NCBI RefSeq assembly: GCF_020531965.1
Contig: NZ_JAJAWH010000003.1
Coordinates: 186,001 to 250,000 of the forward strand
Source: Pseudorhizobium xiangyangii
Lineage (GTDB): Bacteria > Pseudomonadota > Alphaproteobacteria > Rhizobiales > Rhizobiaceae
Reading direction: 5' to 3'
DNA length: 64,000 bases
Positions 16,358-25,632 of the stretch are shown one piece after another. A program made the position numbers and the translations under genes. The notes beneath the pieces are model-generated. The model had not been told where the DNA came from. It worked only from the letters and a program-made list of their open reading frames with translations, and made no database searches. Position 1 is the first letter of the stretch. Every line of letters starts with the position of its first letter.

Positions 16358-17335
16358 ATGGATCAGCTTTCTGCGATGCGCGCCTTCGTCCGCGTGGTTG
16401 AGACGGGGAACTTCACCCGCGCCGCCCGCACCCTCAACATGTCGAAGACGACGGTGACAAATCTCATTCAGAACCTCGAAGGCCATCTTCGAGCGAAACT
16501 GTTGAACCGTACCACGCGACGAGTTGCGGTGACCACCGAAGGTGCGCTCTATTACGAGCGCGCCGCCCAGCTCATCGCAGATCTGGACGAACTGGACGGC
16601 AATATCGCCACGTCACAGTCCCAGCCGTCCGGCCGGCTGCGGGTCGAGATGGCCGGCGCATTTGCCGATCTCGTCGTCATACCGGCCTTGTGCGACTTCC
16701 ATACGCGCTATCCGCAGATCCAGCTGGACATTGGCGTAGGCGACCGCCTCGTCGATTACGTTGCGGAGAACGTCGACTGCGCGCTGCGGGCCGGCACGCC
16801 GACGGACCAGTCGCTGATCGCCCGCAAGGTCGGCGAGATCAGCATGCACACCTACGCCTCTCCCCGCTATATCGAGAAATTCGGCACACCGGAGCATCCG
16901 CGCGATCTGGAAAACGACTTCACCTCCATCGGCTATCTCAATGCCCAGGCAGGACGGGTCTTTCCGCTGGAATTCAACAGGGGCGACGAAAGGCTGGAAG
17001 TTACGCCGAATTACTCTGTATCGGTCAACGACAGCCGCAGCTACGTCGCCGCCGCGATCGCTGGCATGGGCATCGCCCAGGCTCCTTGCTTCATGGTGCG
17101 TGAGCCGGCGGAAAGCGGTCAACTGATCGAGATCCTCCCCGACTGGAGCCGGGAATCTCTGCCGCTCTACATCGTTTACCCACGCACTCGGCATCTCGGC
17201 AACAAGGTGCGCGTCTTCGTTGACTGGCTCGTGAAGCTCCTCAAGGACATGAACGCTCGCGACCGCGACTGGCTCAGAGAAGCCGACACGAAGACCAGGC
17301 TTGCACCAACTCCTGTCCCTGCAGCGGCGGAATAG
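16358..17335 (+). CDS. LysR-family transcriptional regulator
   Basis: A 325-residue LysR regulator. Residues 1-60 are the winged HTH (MRAFVRVVETGNFTRAARTL, KTTVTNLIQNLEGHLRAKLL, NRTTRRVAVT). The effector-binding part starts near residue 90 with SGRLRVEMAG and continues to VYPRTRHLGNKVRVFVDWL, the pattern of the large LrhA/PtxR-like (CrgA-type) group. The start is placed at ATG 16358 rather than the upstream extension because the HTH begins there. It is transcribed divergently from the hydrolase-adaptor-pump operon and probably controls it; the inducer is unknown. The last 25 residues are Pro/Ala-rich and probably disordered. Confidence 0.93.
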   Translation: MDQLSAMRAFVRVVETGNFTRAARTLNMSKTTVTNLIQNLEGHLRAKLLNRTTRRVAVTTEGALYYERAAQLIADLDELDGNIATSQSQPSGRLRVEMAGAFADLVVIPALCDFHTRYPQIQLDIGVGDRLVDYVAENVDCALRAGTPTDQSLIARKVGEISMHTYASPRYIEKFGTPEHPRDLENDFTSIGYLNAQAGRVFPLEFNRGDERLEVTPNYSVSVNDSRSYVAAAIAGMGIAQAPCFMVREPAESGQLIEILPDWSRESLPLYIVYPRTRHLGNKVRVFVDWLVKLLKDMNARDRDWLREADTKTRLAPTPVPAAAE

Positions 17336-17376
17336 AACGCTCTACCGCGGCAGGTTCCCTCTCACCGGTTTCAGTC

Positions 17377-17391
17377 GCTGAGCGCCTCAGC
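17377..17391. terminator. Possible shared terminator between convergent lysR and liuC genes
   Basis: GCTGAG-CGC-CTCAGC forms a 6-bp perfect stem just before the liuC stop codon. It lacks a clear T run, so its role as a terminator is uncertain. Confidence 0.35.
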
Positions 17392-17394
17392 CTG

Positions 17395-18189
17395 TCATTT
17401 TCTGGACCACGGCATGGGCTGGCGCTGGAGAAACGCCTCTATGCCGGCCTGACCCTCGACGCTTTCCCACCGATCCGCCAGCAGGCTGGCCGTATCACTC
17501 AGCGGGTCCGCCAGTTCCTGCCTCGCCAGCTGGCGAACAAGCCGTTTAGTCGCTGCAACAGCACCCGGAGCACAATCCAGAAAGCTCGCAGCCTGCTCCG
17601 CGACCTGCCGGTCGAGATCGTCAAGCGGGCAGATCACGGATACCAGCCCTATTCGCCCGGCCTCCGTAGCGGAAAACCGGATACCGTTGAGGATCAGGCG
17701 GCGCGCCGCACCTTCGCCGATGCGGCGAACGACGTAAGGGCCGATCGTCGCCGGAATGAGCCCGAGACGCGTTTCCGTCAACGCAAACTGACAGGGCTCG
17801 ACGGCGACGACAATATCGCAGACCGACATCAATCCGACGCCGCCGCCGAATGCGTTACCCTGCACCCGGCCGATCAACGGCTTCGGCAGTTCGTCCAATG
17901 CCCTCAACATCCGGCTGAGGTCCAGTGCGCCTTCCATCTTCCCCGCACGATCCCTCGCTACCTGATCGCGCATCCACAGGAGATCTCCGCCGGCACAGAA
18001 GGTAAGTCCCTGCGAACCGAGAACAACGACCCTGATCTTGTCGTCAGCTGCGATACGGGCGGCTGCTTCCGTCAATTCCGCGATCATGTCGGCATTGAGA
18101 GCATTGTGCTTTTCCGGCCGGTTGAGCATGAGCGTCGCAACGCCCTGACGGTCACAGAAAAGCTCGATGGTCCGATAGGATGTCGTCAT
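17395..18189 (-). CDS. liuC: Methylglutaconyl-CoA hydratase (enoyl-CoA hydratase family)
   Basis: A 264-residue crotonase-fold enzyme. The oxyanion-hole segments are LTFCAGGDL and NAFGGGVGL, and the catalytic-region segment ALTETRLGLIPATIGPYV is typical. In this operon it is expected to hydrate 3-methylglutaconyl-CoA to HMG-CoA, the fourth step of leucine degradation. Assignment to this substrate comes from context. The start at 18189 overlaps the lyase stop by four bases (ATGA); a longer frame reaching 18336 is rejected because it runs inside the lyase gene. It is the last gene of the liu operon and ends convergent with lysR. Confidence 0.88.
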   Translation of the reverse strand: MTTSYRTIELFCDRQGVATLMLNRPEKHNALNADMIAELTEAAARIAADDKIRVVVLGSQGLTFCAGGDLLWMRDQVARDRAGKMEGALDLSRMLRALDELPKPLIGRVQGNAFGGGVGLMSVCDIVVAVEPCQFALTETRLGLIPATIGPYVVRRIGEGAARRLILNGIRFSATEAGRIGLVSVICPLDDLDRQVAEQAASFLDCAPGAVAATKRLVRQLARQELADPLSDTASLLADRWESVEGQAGIEAFLQRQPMPWSRK

Positions 18190-19046
18190 GCCGGAACTCC
18201 CTTCAGGCTTCGGGCAAAGACCTCCGCCTCGGCAAGGCGATCCGTATTGACGCCGGTCCTGAAGCCCAGGTGGTGAAGGCGTGCGACAGCCTGCCCGGTC
18301 GCGACATTGCCCTTGGCGCCCGGCGCATAGGGGCAACCGCCCAGCCCGCCGGCTGCGGCATCAAAAACCCGAATGCCTCTGTCGAGGCCGGCGCTGATGT
18401 TGTCGAGCGCCCGCCCATTCGTATCGTGGAAATGGCCGGCGAGACAATCTGCCGGCACCTGATCGAGGACGGCATCAAGCATCGTGGCAACCCGCTCCGG
18501 TGTGCCGTGGCCGAGCGTATCGCCCAACGAGACCTCGCGACACCCCAATGCGAGCAGGCGCTCCGCAACTTCCGCCACCTGGCGGGGCTCCGTGGCGCCA
18601 TCATAGGGGCAGTCAATCACGCAGGACACATATCCGCGGACCGGCACTCCGTCCTGACGTGCCTTTTCAACAAGTGGAATGAAGCGCTCGAAACTCTCGG
18701 CGATCGAGCAGTTGATGTTTTTTTGGCTGAACCCTTCGGAGGCCGAAGCAAAGACGGCGACTTCATCAACCCGGCTGGCACGAGCGGATTCGTAGCCGCG
18801 CAGATTCGGCGTCAGGGCTGTGTAAAGCGTGCCTGGTCGGCGAGTGATCCCGGCCATGACCTCTTCGGCGTCCGCCATCTGTGGCACCCGATCGGCCCGC
18901 ACAAAGCTGGTCACCTCGATCTTCTGGAAACCGCAGGCCGACAGGAGGTCGACAAGCCGGATCTTGTCGGCAGCGGCGATAATCCTCTTCTCGTTCTGCA
19001 GCCCATCCCGCGGACCGACCTCATGAACCCGGACAAATTCAGCCAT
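18186..19046 (-). CDS. liuE: Hydroxymethylglutaryl-CoA lyase
   Basis: A 286-residue TIM-barrel lyase of the DRE-TIM family. It opens with VGPRDGLQNE (10-19), has the metal-binding HFHD (205-208) and the signature loop GGLGGCPYAPGAKGN containing the catalytic Cys238. It cleaves HMG-CoA to acetoacetate and acetyl-CoA, the final step of leucine catabolism, in the cytosol. The gene overlaps the upstream carboxylase gene by eight bases and the downstream hydratase by four, indicating tight translational coupling. Confidence 0.96.
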   Translation of the reverse strand: MAEFVRVHEVGPRDGLQNEKRIIAAADKIRLVDLLSACGFQKIEVTSFVRADRVPQMADAEEVMAGITRRPGTLYTALTPNLRGYESARASRVDEVAVFASASEGFSQKNINCSIAESFERFIPLVEKARQDGVPVRGYVSCVIDCPYDGATEPRQVAEVAERLLALGCREVSLGDTLGHGTPERVATMLDAVLDQVPADCLAGHFHDTNGRALDNISAGLDRGIRVFDAAAGGLGGCPYAPGAKGNVATGQAVARLHHLGFRTGVNTDRLAEAEVFARSLKGVPA

Positions 19047-21021
19047 CGTCCGGCTCCAGCGTCAAAAGAGTCATTCCGTCCTGGACCTGCTCGCCTTTAG
19101 CAACCATGACGTCCGCGATCCTGCCATCGCGCGGCGCCGAAAGCGCCAGCTCCATTTTCATCGCCTCCATGACCGCGAGTATCTGACCCTTGGCAACCAC
19201 GGCACCCGGCTTAGCCTGAAGAAGCTTCACGGTTCCGGGCATGGGTGCGACGATGCGGTCTCCACCGCTTGCGAACTCCTCCTCGCTTTCGAGTTGATCG
19301 AACAGCGTGAAATGCCAGCTCTCGCCCTCCCGGAAAATGGTGACGTCGTGGATGCCCCGGGCGAGATTGACCGCCTCCGTTCTGCCGTCCGTTTCCAGAA
19401 GCCAGCGTTTGGAACTTGCTGTTACCCGGATCTCGACGCTCTCGGCATCCACCGCCACGCCCCATAGATCTGCGCCCTTTCGTTTCAAGGAGACGTGCAG
19501 GGGATGTCCACGATGTTCGACCACCACGAAATCCGTCGCCTCCGACCAGAGCCGGAAACCGGAAAGACTGCCCCATGGATCATTCGAAGGTCTGGCCTCA
19601 AAAGCCTCGGACAGGACGAGTGCCGCAAGTGCCGTGAGCTCCACCGGCGGCGGCGGGACCTTGGTGAGTCCAGCCAGATGACGGTCGATCAGGCCGGTAT
19701 CCGGCCTGCCCGCAGCGAATTCCTGCTGACTGGTCAGCCGCCGAAGGAAGGCGGCATTCGTTATGACGCCCGTGGCGCGAACCCCGGCCAGCGCCTGCGA
19801 CAGCCGAGCAAGCGCGACCGCGCGATCCGGCCCATGGGTGACGACCTTGGCGATCATCGGATCGTAGAAGGGTGAGATACGGTCACCGGACCGCACGCCG
19901 CTGTCGATGCGGGCAAGCTGCTCCGGTAGCTCCAGATGCGTCAGTATACCGGTGGACGGCAGGAAACCCCGCTCGGCATCCTCCGCATAAAGCCGTGCCT
20001 CGAAAGCCCAGCCGTTGATGGAGAGCTGGTCCTGCCCAAGCGGCAGCAGCTCTCCGGACGCAATGCGCAGCTGCCATTCGACGAGATCGACGCCGGTGAT
20101 CGCTTCGGTGACCGGATGTTCCACCTGCAGGCGCGTGTTCATTTCCATGAACCAGAAGCGCTCTGGCTTCAGTCCTTCGGAGGCATCGGCAATGAACTCG
20201 ATCGTGCCGGCGCCGGAATAGCCGATCGCCTTGGCCGCCGTCACCGCCGCCTCTCCCATGGCACGGCGCATCTCCTCCGGCATGCCCGGAGCCGGTGCCT
20301 CCTCGATGACCTTCTGGTGTCGGCGCTGCAGCGAGCAATCCCGCTCGAAGAGATGCACGACGTTGCCGTGATCGTCGCCAAAGACCTGGATCTCGATATG
20401 GCGCGGGTGGGTGATGTACTTTTCGATCAGGCAGGCAGCATCGCCGAAAGCCGCCAGAGCCTCGCGCTGGGCAGATGCCAGGGCTTCCCTGAAACCGGCA
20501 GCGTTCTCGACCCGCCGCATGCCCTTGCCACCGCCGCCTGCACGCGCCTTGATGAGGACTGGAAAGCCTATCCGATCCGCTTCGGCGCCCAGGAAATCCG
20601 GGGTCTGGTCGGCACCGTGGTAACCAGGGACGACTGGAACGCCGGCCTTTTCCATCAGCGCCTTGGCGGCATCCTTCAGGCCCATGGCACGGATGGCGGT
20701 CGCCGGCGGTCCAACGAACCGGATGTCGGCAGCCGTCACGGCCTCTGCGAAATCCGGATTTTCCGAGAGGAAGCCGTAGCCTGGATGAATGGCATCGGCA
20801 CCTGTCCGCTGCGCCGCCTCGATGATCCTTTCACCGCGCAGATAGCTTTCCATCGCAGATGATGGACCGATATGAATGGCTTGGTCAGCCAGTTCGACGT
20901 GCAGTGCATCGCGGTCGACGTCGGAATAGACGGCGACCGTCGCGACGCCCATACGACGAGCCGTCCGGATAATCCGGCAGGCGATTTCCCCACGATTGGC
21001 AATCAGCAGCTTACGGATCAT
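19039..21021 (-). CDS. liuD: Methylcrotonoyl-CoA carboxylase, biotin-carrying alpha subunit
   Basis: A 660-residue subunit with biotin carboxylase domains at the N terminus (MIRKLLIANRGEIACRIIRT, the ATP-grasp loop ARAGGGGKGMRRVEN, EMNTRLQVEHPVTE) and a C-terminal biotinyl domain with EAMKMELALS, Lys622 being the biotin site. It carboxylates biotin and, with the beta subunit, converts 3-methylcrotonyl-CoA to 3-methylglutaconyl-CoA. The ATG at 21021 lies eight bases after the beta-subunit stop. An upstream open extension runs inside that gene and is not used. Order and neighbours identify it as the methylcrotonyl rather than the propionyl or acetyl enzyme. Confidence 0.95.
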   Translation of the reverse strand: MIRKLLIANRGEIACRIIRTARRMGVATVAVYSDVDRDALHVELADQAIHIGPSSAMESYLRGERIIEAAQRTGADAIHPGYGFLSENPDFAEAVTAADIRFVGPPATAIRAMGLKDAAKALMEKAGVPVVPGYHGADQTPDFLGAEADRIGFPVLIKARAGGGGKGMRRVENAAGFREALASAQREALAAFGDAACLIEKYITHPRHIEIQVFGDDHGNVVHLFERDCSLQRRHQKVIEEAPAPGMPEEMRRAMGEAAVTAAKAIGYSGAGTIEFIADASEGLKPERFWFMEMNTRLQVEHPVTEAITGVDLVEWQLRIASGELLPLGQDQLSINGWAFEARLYAEDAERGFLPSTGILTHLELPEQLARIDSGVRSGDRISPFYDPMIAKVVTHGPDRAVALARLSQALAGVRATGVITNAAFLRRLTSQQEFAAGRPDTGLIDRHLAGLTKVPPPPVELTALAALVLSEAFEARPSNDPWGSLSGFRLWSEATDFVVVEHRGHPLHVSLKRKGADLWGVAVDAESVEIRVTASSKRWLLETDGRTEAVNLARGIHDVTIFREGESWHFTLFDQLESEEEFASGGDRIVAPMPGTVKLLQAKPGAVVAKGQILAVMEAMKMELALSAPRDGRIADVMVAKGEQVQDGMTLLTLEPDDG

Positions 21022-21029
21022 CGGCCCTC

Positions 21030-22637
21030 TCACATCCGGAACACGCCGAAGCGCGTATCCTCGATCGGGGCGTTGAGTGCGGCCGAAAGGCTCAAGGCCA
21101 ACACCTGCCGTGTCTTGGCGGGGTGGATGATGCCATCGTCCCAGAGCCTGGCAGAGGCGTAAAGCGGGTGGCTCTGCTCCTCGAACCTGTCGAGAACCGG
21201 CTGCTTGAAGGCGGCCTCCTCTTCTGTACTCCAGGTCTTGCCGCCGCGCTCGATCGCCTCCCGCCGCACGGTTGCCAGAACACCTGCCGCCTGCGGCCCA
21301 CCCATTACCGAAATCCGGCTGTTCGGCCAGGTCCAGAGAAAGCGCGGCGAATAGGCTCTTCCCGCCATGCCGTAATTGCCGGCGCCGAAGGAACCGCCGA
21401 CGAGGATCGTCACCTTCGGCACAGAAGTCGTAGCAACCCCCATCACAAGCTTCGCACCGTGCTTGGCGATGCCTTCGGCCTCGTATTTCCGACCGACCAT
21501 GAAGCCGGTGATGTTCTGCAGGAAGACGAGCGGGATTTTTCGCTGAGAGCACAGCTCGATGAATTGCGTGCCCTTATTCGCGCTTTCGGAGAACAGCACG
21601 CCGTTATTGGCGACGATGCCGACCGGAATACCGAAAACATGGGCGAAGCCGCAAACCAGCGTGGTGCCGAAGCGCGCCTTGAACTCATCGAAACGCGAGC
21701 CGTCAACAACACGGGCGATGACCTCCCGGATGTCGTAAGGGACGACAAGCGACGCCGGGACGATGGCTGAAATCTCCTCCGGATCGTAAAGCGGTTCCTC
21801 CGGCTTTTCGAGAACCACTGTCTCCCGCTTGCGGGTGTTGAGGCCGGCGACAGCGCGGCGGACCAGCGCCAGCGCATGGGCATCATCACGGGCCAGATGA
21901 TCCGCGACACCGGAAAGACGCGTATGGACATCGCCGCCGCCGAGATCCTCCGCCGTAACCTCCTCCCCGGTCGCTGCCTTCACCAGCGGCGGGCCAGCGA
22001 GGAAGATCGTGCCTTGGTCCCTGACGATGATTGCCTCGTCCGACATGGCCGGCACGTAGGCACCACCCGCGGTACAGGAACCCATGACCGCGGCGATCTG
22101 GGCAATGCCCTTCGCCGACATGCGCGCCTGATTGTAGAAGATGCGGCCGAAGTGATCACGGTCCGGAAAGACCTCGTCCTGGTTCGGCAGATTGGCGCCA
22201 CCTGAATCCACCAGATAGACGCAGGGAAGCTGGTTTTCCTCGGCGATTTCCTGGGCGCGTAGATGCTTCTTCACCGTCATCGGGTAATAGGTGCCGCCCT
22301 TCACCGTGGCGTCATTGGCAACGATCATCACCTCGCGACCCTCGACCCGACCGATGCCGGTCACTATGCCGGCGGAGGGGCTTGCGCCGTCGTAGAGGCC
22401 ATGCGCGGCCGTGGCGCCCATCTCCAGAAAGGGCGAGCCGTGGTCAAGCAGCCGCGCAACGCGCTCCCTCGGAAGCAGCTTGCCGCGTTTTACGTGACGC
22501 GCTTTCGCATCCTCGCCGCCACCCGCCTCGGCCAGCGCAACCGCGGCCTGTACCTCGGCAAGCTTCGCCTGCATGGCGGCGCGGTTCGCTTCGGCGGCCT
22601 CACTTCGGAGATTAAGCTGCGAGCGTATGACGGCCAT
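21030..22637 (-). CDS. liuB: Methylcrotonoyl-CoA carboxylase, carboxyltransferase beta subunit
   Basis: A 535-residue carboxyltransferase with the two crotonase-like halves of the family: [20 protein letters not shown] and a [20 protein letters not shown] loop in the first half, and [23 protein letters not shown] with [19 protein letters not shown] and [18 protein letters not shown] in the second. The length and the [10 protein letters not shown] stretch fit MCC beta (LiuB/MccB). It transfers CO2 from biotin to methylcrotonyl-CoA. The start overlaps the dehydrogenase stop by one base (TGATG). Confidence 0.95.
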   Translation of the reverse strand: MAVIRSQLNLRSEAAEANRAAMQAKLAEVQAAVALAEAGGGEDAKARHVKRGKLLPRERVARLLDHGSPFLEMGATAAHGLYDGASPSAGIVTGIGRVEGREVMIVANDATVKGGTYYPMTVKKHLRAQEIAEENQLPCVYLVDSGGANLPNQDEVFPDRDHFGRIFYNQARMSAKGIAQIAAVMGSCTAGGAYVPAMSDEAIIVRDQGTIFLAGPPLVKAATGEEVTAEDLGGGDVHTRLSGVADHLARDDAHALALVRRAVAGLNTRKRETVVLEKPEEPLYDPEEISAIVPASLVVPYDIREVIARVVDGSRFDEFKARFGTTLVCGFAHVFGIPVGIVANNGVLFSESANKGTQFIELCSQRKIPLVFLQNITGFMVGRKYEAEGIAKHGAKLVMGVATTSVPKVTILVGGSFGAGNYGMAGRAYSPRFLWTWPNSRISVMGGPQAAGVLATVRREAIERGGKTWSTEEEAAFKQPVLDRFEEQSHPLYASARLWDDGIIHPAKTRQVLALSLSAALNAPIEDTRFGVFRM

Positions 22638-23800
22638 CAGGCGGTTTCCCGGAAGAGTTCGCGGCCGATCAACATGCGGCGGATTTCAGACGTGCCGGCC
22701 CCGATTTCCATCAGTTTGGCATCGCGCAGCAGCCGGCCGGTCGGATTGTCGTTGATATATCCGTTGCCGCCGAGGATCTGGATTGCCTGCAGTGCCTGCT
22801 GGGTGGCCTGCTCGGATGCATAGAGGCAGCAGGCGGCGGCGTCCTGCCGCGTCACCGCGCCACGATCGCAGGCGGCCGCAACGGCATAGACGTAAGCGCG
22901 GGCCGAGTTCATCGCCGTATACATGTCGGCGACCTTCGCCTGGATGAGCTGGAATTCGCCGATCGGCTGGCCGAACTGCTTCCGCTCGTGAACATAGGGC
23001 ATGACGACATCGAGACAGGCATGCATGATGCCGGTGCCGATCCCGGCCAGGACCACACGTTCATAGTCCAGCCCGGACATCAGCACGCGAACGCCGCCGC
23101 CTTCAACGCCCATGACGCTTTCGGCCGGCACCTCGCAGTCCTCGAACACCAGTTCGCAGGTATTGGAGCCACGCATACCGAGCTTGTCGAGTTTCTGCGC
23201 CGTCGAAAAACCCTTGAAGCCGCTTTCAATCAAGAATGCAGTAACGCCCTTCGGCCCGGCTGCCGGATCCGTCTTTGCGTAGACCACCAGCACATCGGCA
23301 TCAGGCCCGTTGGTGATCCACATCTTGGTGCCGTTCAGAACATACCCGTCGCCACGCTTGTCGGCACGGAGCTTCATCGACACGACGTCAGACCCGGCAC
23401 CGGGCTCGGACATGGCCAGCGCACCGACATGTTCCCCCGAGCAGAGCTTCGGCAGGTAGCGCGCCTTCTGCTCCGACGAAGCATTGCGGTTGATCTGGTT
23501 GACGCAAAGATTGGAGTGGGCGCCGTAGCTGAGCGAAGTCGATGCAGACGCGCGAGCGATCTCCTCCACCGCCACGACATGGGCCAGGTAGCCGAGACCG
23601 GATCCGCCGAATTCCGGGTCGGCCGTGATGCCGAGCAGGCCCAAGGCTCCCAGTTCCGGCCAGAGGTCCCGGGCGAATTCGTTGCTGCGATCGATCTCAT
23701 CGGCGCGCGGGGCCAAGCGTTCCCGCGCAAACCGATGCACGGTCTCGCGAACCGCCTCTACCTCGTCGCCGAGCGCAAAGCTCATGGATGCGTGGAACAC
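22637..23800 (-). CDS. liuA: Isovaleryl-CoA dehydrogenase
   Basis: A 387-residue acyl-CoA dehydrogenase. The signatures [20 protein letters not shown] and [22 protein letters not shown] are present, and the catalytic Glu is in [14 protein letters not shown], the position used by isovaleryl-CoA dehydrogenases rather than the C-terminal Glu of other family members. It oxidises isovaleryl-CoA to 3-methylcrotonyl-CoA, passing electrons to ETF. The GTG at 23800 has GGAGGAG just upstream and yields the usual MF-x3-M-x-FxLG N terminus; ATG at 23785 is an alternative. It is the first gene of the liu operon; no LiuR-type regulator is adjacent. Confidence 0.94.
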   Translation of the reverse strand: MFHASMSFALGDEVEAVRETVHRFARERLAPRADEIDRSNEFARDLWPELGALGLLGITADPEFGGSGLGYLAHVVAVEEIARASASTSLSYGAHSNLCVNQINRNASSEQKARYLPKLCSGEHVGALAMSEPGAGSDVVSMKLRADKRGDGYVLNGTKMWITNGPDADVLVVYAKTDPAAGPKGVTAFLIESGFKGFSTAQKLDKLGMRGSNTCELVFEDCEVPAESVMGVEGGGVRVLMSGLDYERVVLAGIGTGIMHACLDVVMPYVHERKQFGQPIGEFQLIQAKVADMYTAMNSARAYVYAVAAACDRGAVTRQDAAACCLYASEQATQQALQAIQILGGNGYINDNPTGRLLRDAKLMEIGAGTSEIRRMLIGRELFRETA

Positions 23801-23925
23801 CGGTCTCCTCCCAGGCGTGCCTACTCCTGAGAGAATTTGTGAGGCAGTGAACGGGCGGCGTCAATGACCGCCGGCAAGATCGCAAGATCCGGTCGCAATA
23901 CGGCAGCGCTTTGAAAAAAGATTGC

Positions 23926-24279
23926 CTATTTCGGCAGATGATACGGGTTCAGGCCCGGCACCCACTGAGTGTTGGGAAGCCTTGTGCCGGAAAAGGAGAG
24001 CCCGCTTTCGGTCTTGCAGCGATAGACCCGGCGCGGTGCCGCGTCACCATACAGAATGTCGTAACGGTCACCGCGGCCGATATAGACCTCCTCGATGCTG
24101 CTCGTGCAAGAATAGCTGTCGCGGCCGACACGCTCTTGCTCCGGTACGACACCCGGAAGATCGTGGAAGCTGTTCCGCGGTTGCTGCCGGAATCCGTCAT
24201 CCGCCCGTGCAGGAGCAAGCGTTGCGAGCACGGCGGCCAAGAGCATCAGCAGCGGCAAAATCCAGGCAGTTTTCAGCAT
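23926..24279 (-). CDS. Small secreted protein of unknown function
   Basis: A 117-residue protein with a clear signal peptide (TAWILPLLMLLAAVLATLAP, cleavage near ARA-DD). The mature part of about 90 residues has two Cys residues (SYSCTSS and VYRCKTE) that could form a disulfide, plus the pattern GRGDRYDILYG and a Pro-rich end. No family was recognised. It lies alone between the liu operon and the NlpC/P60 gene on the same strand, with no sign of coupling. A periplasmic location is inferred from the signal peptide. Confidence 0.7.
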   Translation of the reverse strand: MLKTAWILPLLMLLAAVLATLAPARADDGFRQQPRNSFHDLPGVVPEQERVGRDSYSCTSSIEEVYIGRGDRYDILYGDAAPRRVYRCKTESGLSFSGTRLPNTQWVPGLNPYHLPK

Positions 24280-24371
24280 GGCGAATCCCTATCAACACCC
24301 GGAAGATATGATCTCGCGTCGTCGCGTGCCATGGGCCGCGTGCCACGTTTTTGTGATCGGCCGGCTCGTGA

Positions 24372-25220
24372 CTAAAGCCGGCGGTAGCCTGTTGGCTGGC
24401 TGTAGAGCCACCCGATCCGTTGCACGGCGGCTTCGAAGTTCTCTCGGGCGACGGTCATCGTATGGCCGTTCGCATGAAGCAGCATCTCTTGATCCTCCAT
24501 CAGACCGACATGGCCCTTCCAGAAGACAAGGTCGCCGCGCTGCAGTTCCTCTCGGGAAATCTCCGTCCCCATTGCCGACTGCATATCCGAATCCCGTGGG
24601 AATGTTCGTCCGACCATCATCAGGGACAGCTGGACCAGCGCCGAGCAATCGATACCGAAGCCGGAGCGTCCACCCCAGAGATAGGGCGTTTCGAGAAAGC
24701 GTGCCGCGACCGCCACATAATCCTCGCCTATTGCCTCGCCTACGGGCAGGCAATGACCGGCAATGACGGCGCTGCCGTCGGCCATCGTCAGATAACGGGT
24801 TCCGCGGGTTTCCGCCTCGCCTACAGCCCTGATCCGGCTGCCCATGGAGAGCGCCGCAACGGCAGGACGACGAAGCTCGGGCGACGGATAGACGAAAGTC
24901 CTTGGCGCTCGGATGACATGTGTCACATTTTCGGGCGCGCCGAGCTGGTCCTCCGGAAGGTAGCCGACATAGCCGTCCAGGTCCGCCTGCACCCAAGCCC
25001 AGCCGTTCGCCCGCTCGAAAACGCGCACGCTCTCGCCGAACAACAGTTCCGTGTCGATGCCGCGATCCATGTCCGGCTCTGCGCGCAACGCTGCTACCGG
25101 CAGTGCAATGTTCGCAGGTTCGCCCGTTACGAACCTTTCGGCAGCGATGCGACCCTCAAGCCTTTGATCGGCAAGATCGGGACGGTGCGCATGCAGTCTT
25201 CTGTCCAATATCGTCGTCAT
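24372..25220 (-). CDS. NlpC/P60 family cell-wall peptidase with N-terminal SH3-like domains
   Basis: A 282-residue C40-family cysteine peptidase. Residues about 40-170 hold two SH3-like segments (ESVRVFERANGWAWVQADLDG; GSRIRAVGEAETRGTRYLTM). The catalytic domain has FLETPYLWGGRSGFGIDCSAL with the nucleophile Cys, GDLVFWKGHVGLM with the His, and LLHANGHTMTV for the third residue. Relatives (YkfC-like gamma-D-Glu-diamino acid endopeptidases) cut peptidoglycan-derived peptides. No signal peptide is evident, which suggests cytoplasmic recycling of imported muropeptides (inference). The start overlaps the MarR gene stop by one base, so the two are coupled. Confidence 0.88.
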   Translation of the reverse strand: MTTILDRRLHAHRPDLADQRLEGRIAAERFVTGEPANIALPVAALRAEPDMDRGIDTELLFGESVRVFERANGWAWVQADLDGYVGYLPEDQLGAPENVTHVIRAPRTFVYPSPELRRPAVAALSMGSRIRAVGEAETRGTRYLTMADGSAVIAGHCLPVGEAIGEDYVAVAARFLETPYLWGGRSGFGIDCSALVQLSLMMVGRTFPRDSDMQSAMGTEISREELQRGDLVFWKGHVGLMEDQEMLLHANGHTMTVARENFEAAVQRIGWLYSQPTGYRRL

Positions 25221-25573
25221 CAGTTCCGCGCCGATACCCGGCCCTCCTTGCGGATCAGATCCGCCAACTGCTCCAGATAGAGCGCGCCCGCGACCGTCCG
25301 CTTCACCACGACGTTGCGGCGGTCGGCCTCGTCGCGAACCCGGTCCACCAGCCCCATATCGCCCATCGTATCCAGAGCGCGGGTGACTACCGGCTTGGTG
25401 ACGTTCAGTGCTGCGGCCAGACCGCGCACGGTGTGCGGCGGAGGGACCAGATAGATATGCAGCAGGATCGCCATCTGCCGCAAGCTCAGATCCGGCCCTT
25501 CGCGCCGAACCTGCTCCAGCGTCACCCGCTGCCACAGGCCCAGCGCCTCCGTCGATGTCAGTTCAACCGGCAT
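25220..25573 (-). CDS. MarR-like winged-helix regulator
   Basis: A 117-residue small winged-helix protein. The HTH is LSLRQMAILLHIYLVPPPHT, VRGLAAALNVTKPVVTRALD and MGLVDRVRDEADRRNVVVKR, the last being the wing with the family's DxRxxxV pattern. It is shorter than most MarR proteins (about 140), with a reduced C-terminal dimer helix. It is coupled to the NlpC/P60 peptidase gene (one-base overlap) and lies 59 bases after the aminopeptidase gene on the same strand, so it may regulate this peptide-processing group. Inducer unknown. Confidence 0.82.
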   Translation of the reverse strand: MPVELTSTEALGLWQRVTLEQVRREGPDLSLRQMAILLHIYLVPPPHTVRGLAAALNVTKPVVTRALDTMGDMGLVDRVRDEADRRNVVVKRTVAGALYLEQLADLIRKEGRVSARN

Positions 25574-25632
25574 GACCGCTCCCTGCTCTTCAGAAGAAGC
25601 GATTTTAAGCCCAAGCCATTACCGGATCATTG

